A stretch of 64,000 bases of DNA. Origin: Rhodospirillaceae bacterium. GTDB lineage: Bacteria > Pseudomonadota > Alphaproteobacteria > Reyranellales > Reyranellaceae. Within the stretch, counting starts at the first letter, position 1. Each line of letters opens with the position of its first letter. A program made the position numbers and the translations under genes. Where the stretch lies: the NCBI GenBank assembly GCA_009772935.1, contig WOUR01000009.1:52603-116602 (forward strand). The letters are read 5' to 3'. Shown here piece by piece: positions 8,584-17,264 of the stretch. The notes below the pieces were generated by a model. That model had not been told where the DNA came from, ran no database searches, and worked only from the letters and a program-made list of their open reading frames with translations.

Positions 8584-10401
8584 ATGTTGAAGCCGACTGA
8601 TATCGCCAATCCCGACTACTTTCATAAGGTCGTCGATTGCCAATGGGCCTGTCCTGCCCATACCCCCGTTCCCGAGTACATCAGGCTGATCGCGCACGGA
8701 CGCTACTCCGATGCGTACATGATCAACTGGAAGTCCAACGTCTTCCCGGGAATCCTCGGCCGGACCTGCGACCGCCCCTGCGAACCGGCCTGCCGCCGCA
8801 GCCGCGTCGAGGACGAGAACCTCGTGAAGGGCAAGAAGGAGCCGGTCGCGATCTGCCGTCTGAAGCGCGTCGCCGCCGACTACAAGGACGACGACGACAT
8901 CAATTCCAAGATGCCCAAGGCGCCGGAGAAGAACGGCAGGCGCGTGGCCTGCATCGGCGGTGGCCCCTCCTCGCTCACGGTCGCCCGCGACCTGGCGGTG
9001 CTCGGCTACGAGATCGTCATCTATGATCAGGATCCCAAGCTCGGCGGCTTCATCCGCACGCAGATCCCGCACTTCCGTCTCCCTGAGTCGGTCATCGACG
9101 AGGAAGTCGGCTACATCACCGGTATCGGTAACGTCGAGTTCCGCCACCAGAGGGTCGACTCGCTGAAGGCGGTGCTGGCCGAGGGCTACGACGCGGTGTT
9201 CGTCGGCTCGGGCGCGCCGCGCGGCCGCGACCTCGACGTGCCCGGCCGCAAGGAAGCCGCGGCCAACATCCATATCGGCCTCGACTGGCTGTCTTCGGTC
9301 TCGTTCGGCCACATCGACAAGGTCGGCAAGCGCGTTATCGTGCTGGGCGGCGGCAACACCGCCATGGACTGCTGCCGCACCGCCCGCCGCCTCGGCGGAG
9401 AGGACGTGAAGGTGATCGTCCGTTCCGGCTTCGACGAGATGAAGGCGTCGCCGTGGGAGAAGGAAGACGCGATCGGCGAAGACATTCCCATCCTCAACAT
9501 GCTCGTTCCCAAGGAAGTCCGCCACGAGGGCGGCAAGATCAAGGGCGTGCTGTTCGAGAAGGTGGTGGCGAAGTACGACGACAAGGGCCGCCGCTCGCTG
9601 GTCCCGTCGGGCGAGCCCGACGAGTTCCACGAGTGCGACGACGTGCTGGTCGCGATCGGCCAGGAGAACGCCTTCCCGTGGATCGAGAAGGATGCCGGCA
9701 TCGAGTTCGACAAGTGGGGTCTGCCCCAGCTCAACGAGAAGACCTTCGCCAGCACGCACCCGAAGGTGTTCTTCGGCGGCGACGCGGCGTTCGGCCCGAA
9801 GAACATCATCTGGGCGGCCGCCCACGGCCATGAGGCCGCGACTTCCATCCACAAGATGCTGATCGGCGAGAACCCCGAGGAGCGTCCCGCGCCCGGCGTC
9901 AACGTCGCCAGCCAGAAGATGGGCATCCACGAGTGGAGCTACGACAACGCCCCCACCATCGACCATCGCCTCAAGGTCCCGCATCGCCCCAAGCAGGAGG
10001 CGCTGAAGGACATCATGGCCGAGGTCGAGCTGGGTTTCGATCCGCAGCTCGCCTTCAAGGAGGCGCAGCGCTGCCTCAACTGCGACGTCCAGACGGTGTT
10101 CAGCGGCCAGCTCTGCATCGAGTGCGACGCCTGCGTCGACATCTGCCCGATGGACTGCATCACCTTCACGGAGAACGGTGAGGAAAAGGAGCTGCGCACG
10201 CGCCTGACCGCGCCGGCGATGAACCCGACGCAGGACCTCTACATCGGCGCCGGCCTCAAGACCCAGCGGGTCATGGTCAAGGACGAGGATGTCTGCCTGC
10301 ACTGCGGGCTGTGCGCCGAACGCTGCCCGACCGGCGCATGGGACATGCGCAAGTACTACATCGAAATGACACACGCGGAGCACGCATGCCGCAAGCAATA
10401 G
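8584..10401 (+). CDS. GltD-like FAD/NAD(P) oxidoreductase with fused ferredoxin domain (KorC-type diaphorase)
   Basis: 605-aa flavoprotein predicted to pass electrons between the 2-oxoacid oxidoreductase encoded downstream and NAD(P). N-terminal Cys set C19, C23, C62, C66, C70 as in the glutamate synthase small subunit Fe-S domain. FAD-binding IGGGPSSLTVARDLA from about residue 124; second dinucleotide motif VIVLGGGNTAMDCC about 257-270. The C-terminus carries two ferredoxin-type clusters, CxxCxxCxxxC at 511-521 and at 571-581. The gene overlaps the alpha subunit by 16 bases. A comparable third subunit is known from the 2-oxoglutarate:NADP+ oxidoreductase of Azoarcus evansii. Start ATG 8584 has GGAG only three bases upstream. 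Confidence 0.87.
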   Translation: MLKPTDIANPDYFHKVVDCQWACPAHTPVPEYIRLIAHGRYSDAYMINWKSNVFPGILGRTCDRPCEPACRRSRVEDENLVKGKKEPVAICRLKRVAADYKDDDDINSKMPKAPEKNGRRVACIGGGPSSLTVARDLAVLGYEIVIYDQDPKLGGFIRTQIPHFRLPESVIDEEVGYITGIGNVEFRHQRVDSLKAVLAEGYDAVFVGSGAPRGRDLDVPGRKEAAANIHIGLDWLSSVSFGHIDKVGKRVIVLGGGNTAMDCCRTARRLGGEDVKVIVRSGFDEMKASPWEKEDAIGEDIPILNMLVPKEVRHEGGKIKGVLFEKVVAKYDDKGRRSLVPSGEPDEFHECDDVLVAIGQENAFPWIEKDAGIEFDKWGLPQLNEKTFASTHPKVFFGGDAAFGPKNIIWAAAHGHEAATSIHKMLIGENPEERPAPGVNVASQKMGIHEWSYDNAPTIDHRLKVPHRPKQEALKDIMAEVELGFDPQLAFKEAQRCLNCDVQTVFSGQLCIECDACVDICPMDCITFTENGEEKELRTRLTAPAMNPTQDLYIGAGLKTQRVMVKDEDVCLHCGLCAERCPTGAWDMRKYYIEMTHAEHACRKQ

Positions 10402-12230
10402 CCGCCGTTAACGATTTCGTCGTCAAGTTCGCGAACGTCAACGGATCCGGGTCGGCCTCGGCCAACGAACTCTTCGCCCGGTCGATCCTGCGCATGGGCG
10501 TGCCGGTCAGCCCGCGCAACATCTTCCCCTCGAACATCCAGGGCCTGCCGACCTGGTACGAGGTGCGCGTCACCGAGAAGGGTTATCTCGGACGGCGCGG
10601 CGGCGTCGACATGATGGTCGCGATGAACCCGCAGACCTGGGCCGAGGACGTGAAGGAGATCACGCCCGGCGGCTACCTGTTCTACGACTCGACCAAGCCC
10701 ATGCCCTCGTCGATGTTCCGCGAGGACATCAACGTGATCGGCGTGCCGCTGACGGCGATCACCAACGCCACCTACTCCGACGCCCGCCAGCGCCAGCTGT
10801 TCAAGAACATCATCTATGTCGGCGCGCTCTCGGTGCTGCTCGACATCGACGAGAAGCAGATCCAGCGGCTGTTCAGCGAACAGTTCAAGGGCAAGGAAAA
10901 ACTCATCGATTCCAACGTGAAGGCGATGAACCTCGGCCGCGACTGGGTGAAACAGCATGTCGACCCCGACCTGGTGAAGCTGAAGGTGCGCCATGCCGAC
11001 AATGTCGGCGACCGCATCTTCGTCGAGGGCAACAGCGCGGCCGCGCTCGGCGCCGTCTACGGCGGCGCCACGGTCTGTGCCTGGTATCCGATCACGCCGT
11101 CTTCTTCGCTGGCCGAGGCCTTCCAGAGCCATTGCAAGAAGTTCAGGCACGACAAGGAGACCGGCAAGGCCAAGTACGCGATCGTGCAGGCCGAGGACGA
11201 GCTGGCCTCGATCGGCATGGTGATCGGCGCCGCCTGGAACGGCGCGCGCTCCTTCACCGCCACCTCCGGCCCCGGCATCTCGCTGATGACCGAGTTCATC
11301 GGACTGGCCTACTTCGCCGAGGTCCCGGCGGTGCTGGTGAACGTGCAGCGCGGCGGCCCCTCGACCGGCATGCCGACTCGCACGCAGCAGTCCGACCTGC
11401 TGGGCTGCGCCTACGCCTCCAACGGCGACACCAAGCACGTGCTGCTGTTCCCCGAGGATCCGCGCGAGTGCTTCGAGTTCACCGCCGACGCGCTCGACCT
11501 CGCCGACCGGCTGCAGACCCCGGTGTTCGTGATGACCGATCTCGACATCGGCATGAACCACCGCCTGTGCAAGCCGTTCGCCTGGGACGAAAGCCGCGTC
11601 CTCGACCGCGGCAAGGTGATGACCGCCGAGGACCTCGAGGCCGGCAAGACCTTCGGCCGTTACCTCGACGTCGACGGCGACGGCATCCCGTTCCGCACCT
11701 ATCCGGGCACGCATCCGACCAAGGGCTCCTACTTCACGCGCGGCACCACCAAGGACGAGTTCGCGCGCTACTCGGAGGAAGGCCCGGTCTATGTGCGCAA
11801 CATGGAACGGCTGCAGAAGAAGTGGGAGACGGCGAAGAAGATCGCGCCGCAGCCGCTGCGCTATTCCTCGCCCAAGCCGACCCGCTTCGGCGTGATCTAC
11901 TTCGGCTCGACCAGCCCGGCGATGGACGAGGCGCTCGACCATCTCGAGGCCGAGGGCCATCACGTCAATGCGTTGCGCGTGCGCTCCTTCCCGTTTGCGC
12001 AGAGCGTCGAGGACTTCATCCACGAGCACGACCGCGTCTTCGTCGTCGAGCAGAACCGCGACGCGCAGCTGCGCACCATGCTGCTCAGCGAATACACGCT
12101 CGACGCGCGCAAGATCGTCCCCGTCCTGCACTATGACGGCACGCCGATCACGGCGCGCTTCATCGCGACCGACATCGCCACCAAGCTCGGTCAGTTCAAG
12201 GTTGTCCCGTTCGACAAGGCCGCGTCATGA
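10386..12230 (+). CDS. korA: 2-oxoacid:acceptor oxidoreductase, fused gamma-alpha subunit
   Basis: 614 aa. Residues about 8-190 form the gamma domain (NGSGSASANELFARSILRMG), about 215 to the end the alpha domain with YPITPSS at 234-240, and the RGGPSTGMPTRTQQSDL block. Together with the TPP subunit it should oxidise a 2-oxoacid plus CoA to acyl-CoA and CO2; the RGGPSTG(M/L)PT motif is typical of 2-oxoglutarate-type (KorA) enzymes, so 2-oxoglutarate is the best guess, with other 2-oxoacids possible. Start ATG 10386 chosen (GGAG upstream, overlap with the previous gene); its stop overlaps the next start as ATGA. Confidence 0.88.
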   Translation: MPQAIAAVNDFVVKFANVNGSGSASANELFARSILRMGVPVSPRNIFPSNIQGLPTWYEVRVTEKGYLGRRGGVDMMVAMNPQTWAEDVKEITPGGYLFYDSTKPMPSSMFREDINVIGVPLTAITNATYSDARQRQLFKNIIYVGALSVLLDIDEKQIQRLFSEQFKGKEKLIDSNVKAMNLGRDWVKQHVDPDLVKLKVRHADNVGDRIFVEGNSAAALGAVYGGATVCAWYPITPSSSLAEAFQSHCKKFRHDKETGKAKYAIVQAEDELASIGMVIGAAWNGARSFTATSGPGISLMTEFIGLAYFAEVPAVLVNVQRGGPSTGMPTRTQQSDLLGCAYASNGDTKHVLLFPEDPRECFEFTADALDLADRLQTPVFVMTDLDIGMNHRLCKPFAWDESRVLDRGKVMTAEDLEAGKTFGRYLDVDGDGIPFRTYPGTHPTKGSYFTRGTTKDEFARYSEEGPVYVRNMERLQKKWETAKKIAPQPLRYSSPKPTRFGVIYFGSTSPAMDEALDHLEAEGHHVNALRVRSFPFAQSVEDFIHEHDRVFVVEQNRDAQLRTMLLSEYTLDARKIVPVLHYDGTPITARFIATDIATKLGQFKVVPFDKAAS

Positions 12231-13282
12231 CCTACATCGCCAAGCCCCGTCTCCATCACCCCTCTCTGGTCAAGAACAAGGCGGGCTTCACCCGCCGCGA
12301 CTACGAGGGCGCCGTCTCGACGCTCTGCGCCGGCTGCGGCCACGACTCGATCAGCGCCGCGATCATCCAGGCCTGCTACGAGCTCGACATCCTGCCCCAC
12401 CAGGTCGCCAAGCTCTCGGGCATCGGCTGCTCGTCGAAGGCGCCGACCTACTTCGTGGGCGCGAGCCACGGCTTCAACACCGTGCACGGCCGGATGCCGT
12501 CGGTGATGACCGGCGCCAACCTCGCCAACCGCGACCTGATCTACATGGGCGTGTCGGGCGACGGCGATTCCGCCTCGATCGGCCTTGGCCAGTTCGCCCA
12601 CGTCATGCGGCGCGGCGTGAACATGACCTACATCGTCATGAACAATGGCGTGTACGGGCTGACCAAGGGCCAGTTCTCCGCCACCGCCGACAAGGGCTCG
12701 ATCAGCAAGAAGGGCGTGTCCAATCCCGATTCGTCGATCGACATGGTTTCGCTCGCGATCCTGATGGGCGCCACCTTCGTCGGCCGCTCCTTCTCGGGCG
12801 ACAAGCACCAGCTCGTGCCGCTGATCAAGGCGGCGATGGACCACAAGGGCGCGGCCTTCCTCGACGTCATCAGCCCCTGCGTCGCCTTCAACAACCATGC
12901 GGGCTCGACCAAGAGCTACGACTATGTGCGCGAGCACAACGAGGCGCTGAACCGCATCGACTTCATCGAGACCCGCGAGGAGATCACCACCTCCTACGAT
13001 CCCGGCACCACGAAGATCGTGCAGCAGCATGACGGCTCGATCCTGCGCCTGCGCAAGCTCGGCGAAGACTACGATCCGTCCGACAAGGTCGCGGCGGTGA
13101 AGCGCGTCCAGGAAGGCCTGCACGCCGGCGAGGTCGTGACCGGTCTCCTCTACGTCGACCCGACGCCGAGCGACCTGCACGCCAACCTCAACACGGTCGA
13201 CGTGCCGCTCAACACGCTGAACGCCCCGGACCTCTGCCCGGGCACGTCCGCGCTCGACAAGATCAACGCCAGCCTGCGCTGA
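12227..13282 (+). CDS. korB: 2-oxoacid:acceptor oxidoreductase, TPP-binding beta subunit
   Basis: 351 aa, thiamine diphosphate subunit. CAGCGHD at 34-40, GIGCSS at 65-70, the TPP/Mg motif GDGD at 111-114 with NN at 139-140. Cysteines C34, C37, C68 and C218 (SPC) correspond to the four ligands of the internal [4Fe-4S] cluster in OFOR beta subunits, so the subunit looks competent. Four-base ATGA overlap with korA. Last gene of the three-gene operon, followed at once by a strong hairpin. Confidence 0.9.
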   Translation: MTYIAKPRLHHPSLVKNKAGFTRRDYEGAVSTLCAGCGHDSISAAIIQACYELDILPHQVAKLSGIGCSSKAPTYFVGASHGFNTVHGRMPSVMTGANLANRDLIYMGVSGDGDSASIGLGQFAHVMRRGVNMTYIVMNNGVYGLTKGQFSATADKGSISKKGVSNPDSSIDMVSLAILMGATFVGRSFSGDKHQLVPLIKAAMDHKGAAFLDVISPCVAFNNHAGSTKSYDYVREHNEALNRIDFIETREEITTSYDPGTTKIVQQHDGSILRLRKLGEDYDPSDKVAAVKRVQEGLHAGEVVTGLLYVDPTPSDLHANLNTVDVPLNTLNAPDLCPGTSALDKINASLR

Positions 13283-13292
13283 TCCTCTCAAT

Positions 13293-13320
13293 GGAGCGCG
13301 CCACTCCAGTGGCGCGCTCC
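13293..13320. terminator. Strong bidirectional hairpin (shared terminator), also copy 2 of a 17-bp repeat
   Basis: Perfect 13-bp inverted repeat GGAGCGCGCCACT / AGTGGCGCGCTCC with 2 bases between the arms, 10 bases after korB and 4 bases before the end of the converging cupin gene. No clear T tract on either side (AATTCT follows on the plus strand), so it may work as a rho-aided or processing hairpin. Its first 17 bases recur exactly, inverted, at 391-407. Confidence 0.6.
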
Positions 13321-13324
13321 AATT

Positions 13325-13810
13325 CTACAGGTCGACTCTCTCTTCGGCGACCGACTTGCGCTTTTCCATGTTGAAGCGGCCGGCATAGATCGGACGCTCG
13401 CCGGTCGTCGGGCCGGGATACTGCACGATCAGGATCTCGCCACCGGTCTCGGTCCTGAACTCACCCTCGAAATGCGGGTCGGGATGATAGAGCATCGTGC
13501 CCGGCGGGCAGGTGCGGCCGTCGATCGTGAAGTCGCCCTTCAGGACGAGCCAGACCTGGGCGAAGCCGTGATAGTGCTCGGGATGCCAGGCGCCCGGCTC
13601 CAGCCGCAGGATCCCGGCATTGGGCTGCGTCGGATCGTCGGGCCGCGGATGGAACAGCATCTTGCCGGTCTCGCCCGGCCAGCGGATCGTCTCCCACTCG
13701 ATCTCGTCGAGATGGCGCACCTGGTAGGGTTTGTGATCGCGCCGCGACGCCTCGCGGGTCGTCGCGAGGCCTGCATTGGCCGCCGCCGTGTCGGGAACGT
13801 GCTTGCTCAT
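13325..13810 (-). CDS. Cupin domain protein
   Basis: 161-aa single-domain cupin, probably a cytoplasmic metal-binding enzyme or small-molecule sensor. Candidate metal ligands H76, H79, H81 in WHPEHYHG and H109 or H113 in the second motif (MLYHPDPHFEGEF). No signal peptide. Start ATG 13810 with GGAGGAAAG upstream; it overlaps the stop of the XRE-cupin gene as ATGA, so the two are coupled. The regulator next door may sense the substrate or product. Function cannot be narrowed further. Confidence 0.82.
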   Translation of the reverse strand: MSKHVPDTAAANAGLATTREASRRDHKPYQVRHLDEIEWETIRWPGETGKMLFHPRPDDPTQPNAGILRLEPGAWHPEHYHGFAQVWLVLKGDFTIDGRTCPPGTMLYHPDPHFEGEFRTETGGEILIVQYPGPTTGERPIYAGRFNMEKRKSVAEERVDL

Positions 13811-14472
13811 GACTTGCTTTCCTCCTTCGGCTTTTCTTCCTTGAGTTTCGGAGACGAGAGACGCCACCAGTCCGGCACCTCGGCCGCATCGGCGGGCTTC
13901 GCCACCGACATCAGCACCTGCGCCTGACCGCGGCCGGCATTCTCGGCACGATGGGGTTGCTGCGAATCGATCAGGATGCCGTCCCCCGCCTTCAACCGGT
14001 ACCGCGCGTCACCGACATGGAACAGCACCTCGCCCGCCAGCACGTAACAATGCTCCTGTCCGGGATGGGAGACCGTCGTCTCCATGCCCCGGGCGCGCGG
14101 GAAGACCAGATGGAAGACCTCCATGCGATCGAGCGGCGCGCCGCCGCCCAGGTGGCGCCAGCGATAGCCTGTGGCCACCACCTCCTGCAGCCCGCCCTCG
14201 CCGCCCCGGTGTACGGCGACCATCGTCTTCGCGGGCGCCGCCTCGCTGGGGAAAAGCTCGTGCAATCCAAGCCCCAGCGCGTCGGCGAGCTGGATGAGGT
14301 TGGCGATCGAGGCCGCTACCTGCCCGCGCTCAAGCTTGGACAGGAAGCCCTCGGAGACCCCCGCCCGGCCGGCCACGTGCGCCAGGGTGAGGCTCGCGCC
14401 GGTCCGCGCGGCCCGCAGGCGTCGGCCGATGTCACGGGTAGTTTCGGCGATGCGTTCGGATGATCTGGTCAT
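13807..14472 (-). CDS. XRE-family regulator with C-terminal cupin domain
   Basis: 221 aa. N-terminal HTH_3 domain (about 14-70: IGRRLRAARTGASLTLAHVA then GVSEGFLSKLERGQ) and a C-terminal cupin (about 110-200: GQEHCYVLAGEVLFHVGD, GILIDSQQPHRAEN). This is the HipB/PuuR-like small-molecule-responsive repressor architecture. Forms an operon with the downstream cupin gene. Start at ATG 14472; the RBS is weak and the frame runs further upstream without a better start. Confidence 0.87.
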   Translation of the reverse strand: MTRSSERIAETTRDIGRRLRAARTGASLTLAHVAGRAGVSEGFLSKLERGQVAASIANLIQLADALGLGLHELFPSEAAPAKTMVAVHRGGEGGLQEVVATGYRWRHLGGGAPLDRMEVFHLVFPRARGMETTVSHPGQEHCYVLAGEVLFHVGDARYRLKAGDGILIDSQQPHRAENAGRGQAQVLMSVAKPADAAEVPDWWRLSSPKLKEEKPKEESKS

Positions 14473-14555
14473 GCTGCTGTGGTGAACCCAACTTTCACAT
14501 AAGGCAAGTTCTCTTTCTCTACTGGCACGCACAGGAATGGCGTAGGCTCTCGTCC

Positions 14556-15485
14556 ATGGACGACACCGCGACAGGCTTCCGCCTTGGCGAGGCCGGCTTC
14601 TTCGCGTGGGGCACGCGCTTCGATGCCGTGGTCCGCGACTTCGAGGGCACGGGCTATGCAAGCCGGACCCTGCCCTGCAGCGAGGCCTATGGCTTCGCCA
14701 CCTGCTCGGCGGCCCCCTCCTCGCCGCGGCCCGACCGGCCGGTGCTGAGCGTGACCTACGAACTGGCCACCATCGCCGGTCCCGCCAGGAACCTGTTCGC
14801 CCCGCTGGTCATGCGCCTCGGCGCCCCGCAGACGATCCAGCGCGACGAGCTTTCACCCCATGCAAATTCACCCGACCATGTCGTGCTCCACGCCAACTGG
14901 AGGACGGCCGAGGGCATGCCCATCGGCCTGTCGCTCTACGGCGCGCCGCGGGCCACCGAGTTCGGCGACAGCGCCGGCGCGCTATACCTGAGCTGGGGCG
15001 ATCTCGAAGCGGCCGCCGCGCCGTGGATCGACGAATGGCGTGCCGCCAACGAGGCGGTTGCCCAGGCTGCCCAGTCACCCGGCGGCATCGCGCGGTATAG
15101 CGTCGCCTACGACGTGCGGGCGAGCGATGCCCGCGACCCGCACCGCATCGCCAACCGTTGCCTCAGCGCGCCGGAGCTGCTCGACACGCCACATTCCATC
15201 GCACACGGCCTCGGCGACCGGGGCTTCGCCCTGTGGAGCGACGCAACGAGCAAGCGCTGGCACCTGTCGACGTCGGCCTGCACGATCGTGCTGGGGGGCT
15301 CGGATACCTCCCGTGTCAGGGTCGCCAGCGTCGAACCGGCACGTGGCGGCGGATTCTCCTCCATCGACATCGGCGGCTGGTGGGTGCGCGACGCCTGGAA
15401 ATCGCGCGCGATCGAGGAGGCCGCGCGCGCCCTCGAAGGCGTGCCCGGCCTCACGATCGAACGCTCGTCAGGTCACGACGTTTAG
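14556..15485 (+). CDS. Hypothetical protein, 309 aa
   Basis: I do not recognise a family. The protein starts MDDTATGFRLGEAGFFAWGT, has no signal peptide or membrane segment, and is rich in Ala, Ser and Trp, with the look of a soluble cytoplasmic protein. Codon use and third-position GC match the neighbours, supporting a real gene. It is divergent from the XRE-cupin regulator (83 bases apart) and its last 18 bases overlap the 3' end of the converging ABC gene. An in-frame ATG exists at 14460 but would overlap the divergent regulator start. Confidence 0.7.
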   Translation: MDDTATGFRLGEAGFFAWGTRFDAVVRDFEGTGYASRTLPCSEAYGFATCSAAPSSPRPDRPVLSVTYELATIAGPARNLFAPLVMRLGAPQTIQRDELSPHANSPDHVVLHANWRTAEGMPIGLSLYGAPRATEFGDSAGALYLSWGDLEAAAAPWIDEWRAANEAVAQAAQSPGGIARYSVAYDVRASDARDPHRIANRCLSAPELLDTPHSIAHGLGDRGFALWSDATSKRWHLSTSACTIVLGGSDTSRVRVASVEPARGGGFSSIDIGGWWVRDAWKSRAIEEAARALEGVPGLTIERSSGHDV

Positions 15486-17183
15486 CGTTCCCGTCTCGCC
15501 TGGCGCGCGCTTCAGCTCGAGGCGCGTCGCGTGCCATTCGCGCAGCGACGGGCGGTGGCCGATCGAGACGACCGTCGCCTGCGGCAGCCGCTCCTTCAGC
15601 ACGCCATAGACCGCCGCCTCGTTGGCCTCGTCGAGCGAAGCCGTGGCCTCGTCCAGGAACAGCCAGTCGGGCTTGAAGACCAGCGCCCGCGCGATCGCCA
15701 GCCGCTGCTGCTCGCCGCCCGACAGGATGTTGCTCCAGTGGGCCTCCTCGTCGAGGCGGCCGGCCAGATGGCCGAGCCGGGCCGCCTCCAGCGCCTGCAC
15801 GACGTCGGCATCGTTGGCCGTGGAATTTTCGTCGGGATACTTCACGGCCTCGCGCAGGGTCGCGATCGGGATGTAGGGCTTCTGCGGCAGGAACAGCACG
15901 CGCGCACCGGCCGGGATCAGCACCCGCCCGTGCCCGAACGGCCAGATGCCGGCCAGGGCCCGGAACAGCGTACTCTTGCCCGAGCCGCTCGAGCCCGAGA
16001 TCAGCGTCCAGGCCCCCTTCGGCAGGGTGAGATCGAGGTCCTTGAGCAGGGTCTGGCCCGTGGGCAGGGCCAGATCGAGCCCGCTCGTTCCAACATCGGC
16101 TCGGCCGGCGTCGGGAGAGACGATTATGTTCTCGGGCGGCTTCTCGTCGATGGCCGTCTGCAGCCCCTTCAGCCGGTCCATCACGGCGCGCAGCTCGGCC
16201 ACGTTGGTATAGTTGTCGATGAAGAAGGACAGTGCCGACTGGACCTGCCCGAAAGCCTGCGCCGTCTGCATGACGACGCCCAGCGTGATCGCACCCGCAA
16301 AGAAGCGCGGCGCCGTCACGATGTAGGGGAAGATGATCGCGAGCTGGCCGTAGCCGATCTGGTAGAAGACGAGCTGCATCTCGGTGACCAGCACGCGCCA
16401 GGCATTGTTGAATACGTCGGTGAACTTTTCCTCGAGCACCTGGTTCTCGCGCGGCTCGCCGCGGTAGAGCGCGATGCCCTCGGCATTCTCGCGCACCCGC
16501 ATCAGGCCGAAGCGGAAGTTCGCCTCGTAGCGCTGCTGCAGGAAGTTGAGCGGGATCAGTCGGCGGCCGACCAGGTTGGCCAGCCACGTGCCGAGGAACG
16601 CGTAGATCAGCGCCGCCCAGACCATGTAGCCCGGGATCACCACGTCGAGGCCGATGAAGGCGAGCGACATGGGACCCGAGAGCTGCCACAGGATGAACAG
16701 GAACGACACCAGGGTCGCCACCGCGCTGATCAGGCCCAGCAGCAGGGTCATGGTGTAGAAGCCCAGCAGCCGCAGATCCTCGGAGATGCGCTGGTCCGCA
16801 TTGTCGACCTTGCGCTCGAGTTCGATCCGGTAGTAGCCGCGCCCGTCGAGCCAGTGGGAGAGATAATGGCCCGTCAGCCACCGCCGCCACCGGAGGCGCA
16901 GATACGGGCTGACCAACCCACGCGCCACGCCGAAGGCGATGGCCAGTGCCGCGATCCAGCCGAAATTGCCCATCTCGGTCCAGAACGCCGCCTCGTCCTT
17001 GTTCTGCAGGCTGTCATAGAAGCGCCGGTTCCATTCGCTGAAGGCGACGTTGACCGTCACGCTCGCCAGGGTGAGCCCGATCGCGCCCACCAGCAGGACG
17101 ATGGCGATCCAGCGCTCCTCCGATCGGAAATAGGGAACGACCAGCCGCCACCAGTCGCCCAGGTAGGAACTCACGCTCTTCAT
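15468..17183 (-). CDS. ABC transporter, SbmA/BacA-like membrane domain fused to ATPase
   Basis: 571 aa. N-terminal ABC_membrane_2-type transmembrane domain (about 1-330, six hydrophobic segments; blocks SVTVNVAFSEWNRRFYDSLQ, WRRWLTGHYLSHWLDGRGYY, DNADQRISEDLRLL typical of SbmA/BacA/YddA) and a C-terminal nucleotide-binding domain with SGSSGSGKSTLFRALAG, ILSGGEQQRLAIARAL and WLFLDEATASLDE. This is the ABCD/YddA-type half transporter with both domains; the family handles vitamin B12, very-long-chain fatty acids or peptides. Start ATG 17183 with AAAGGA upstream. Divergent from rsmB. Confidence 0.87.
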   Translation of the reverse strand: MKSVSSYLGDWWRLVVPYFRSEERWIAIVLLVGAIGLTLASVTVNVAFSEWNRRFYDSLQNKDEAAFWTEMGNFGWIAALAIAFGVARGLVSPYLRLRWRRWLTGHYLSHWLDGRGYYRIELERKVDNADQRISEDLRLLGFYTMTLLLGLISAVATLVSFLFILWQLSGPMSLAFIGLDVVIPGYMVWAALIYAFLGTWLANLVGRRLIPLNFLQQRYEANFRFGLMRVRENAEGIALYRGEPRENQVLEEKFTDVFNNAWRVLVTEMQLVFYQIGYGQLAIIFPYIVTAPRFFAGAITLGVVMQTAQAFGQVQSALSFFIDNYTNVAELRAVMDRLKGLQTAIDEKPPENIIVSPDAGRADVGTSGLDLALPTGQTLLKDLDLTLPKGAWTLISGSSGSGKSTLFRALAGIWPFGHGRVLIPAGARVLFLPQKPYIPIATLREAVKYPDENSTANDADVVQALEAARLGHLAGRLDEEAHWSNILSGGEQQRLAIARALVFKPDWLFLDEATASLDEANEAAVYGVLKERLPQATVVSIGHRPSLREWHATRLELKRAPGETGTLNVVT

Positions 17184-17264
17184 GCAGGAAATCCTTTCGG
17201 GCGGCACACTGCCGAGACAGCGCGACGATGACAACGGCGTCTGCGGCAGCTATAGCGCCGCACG

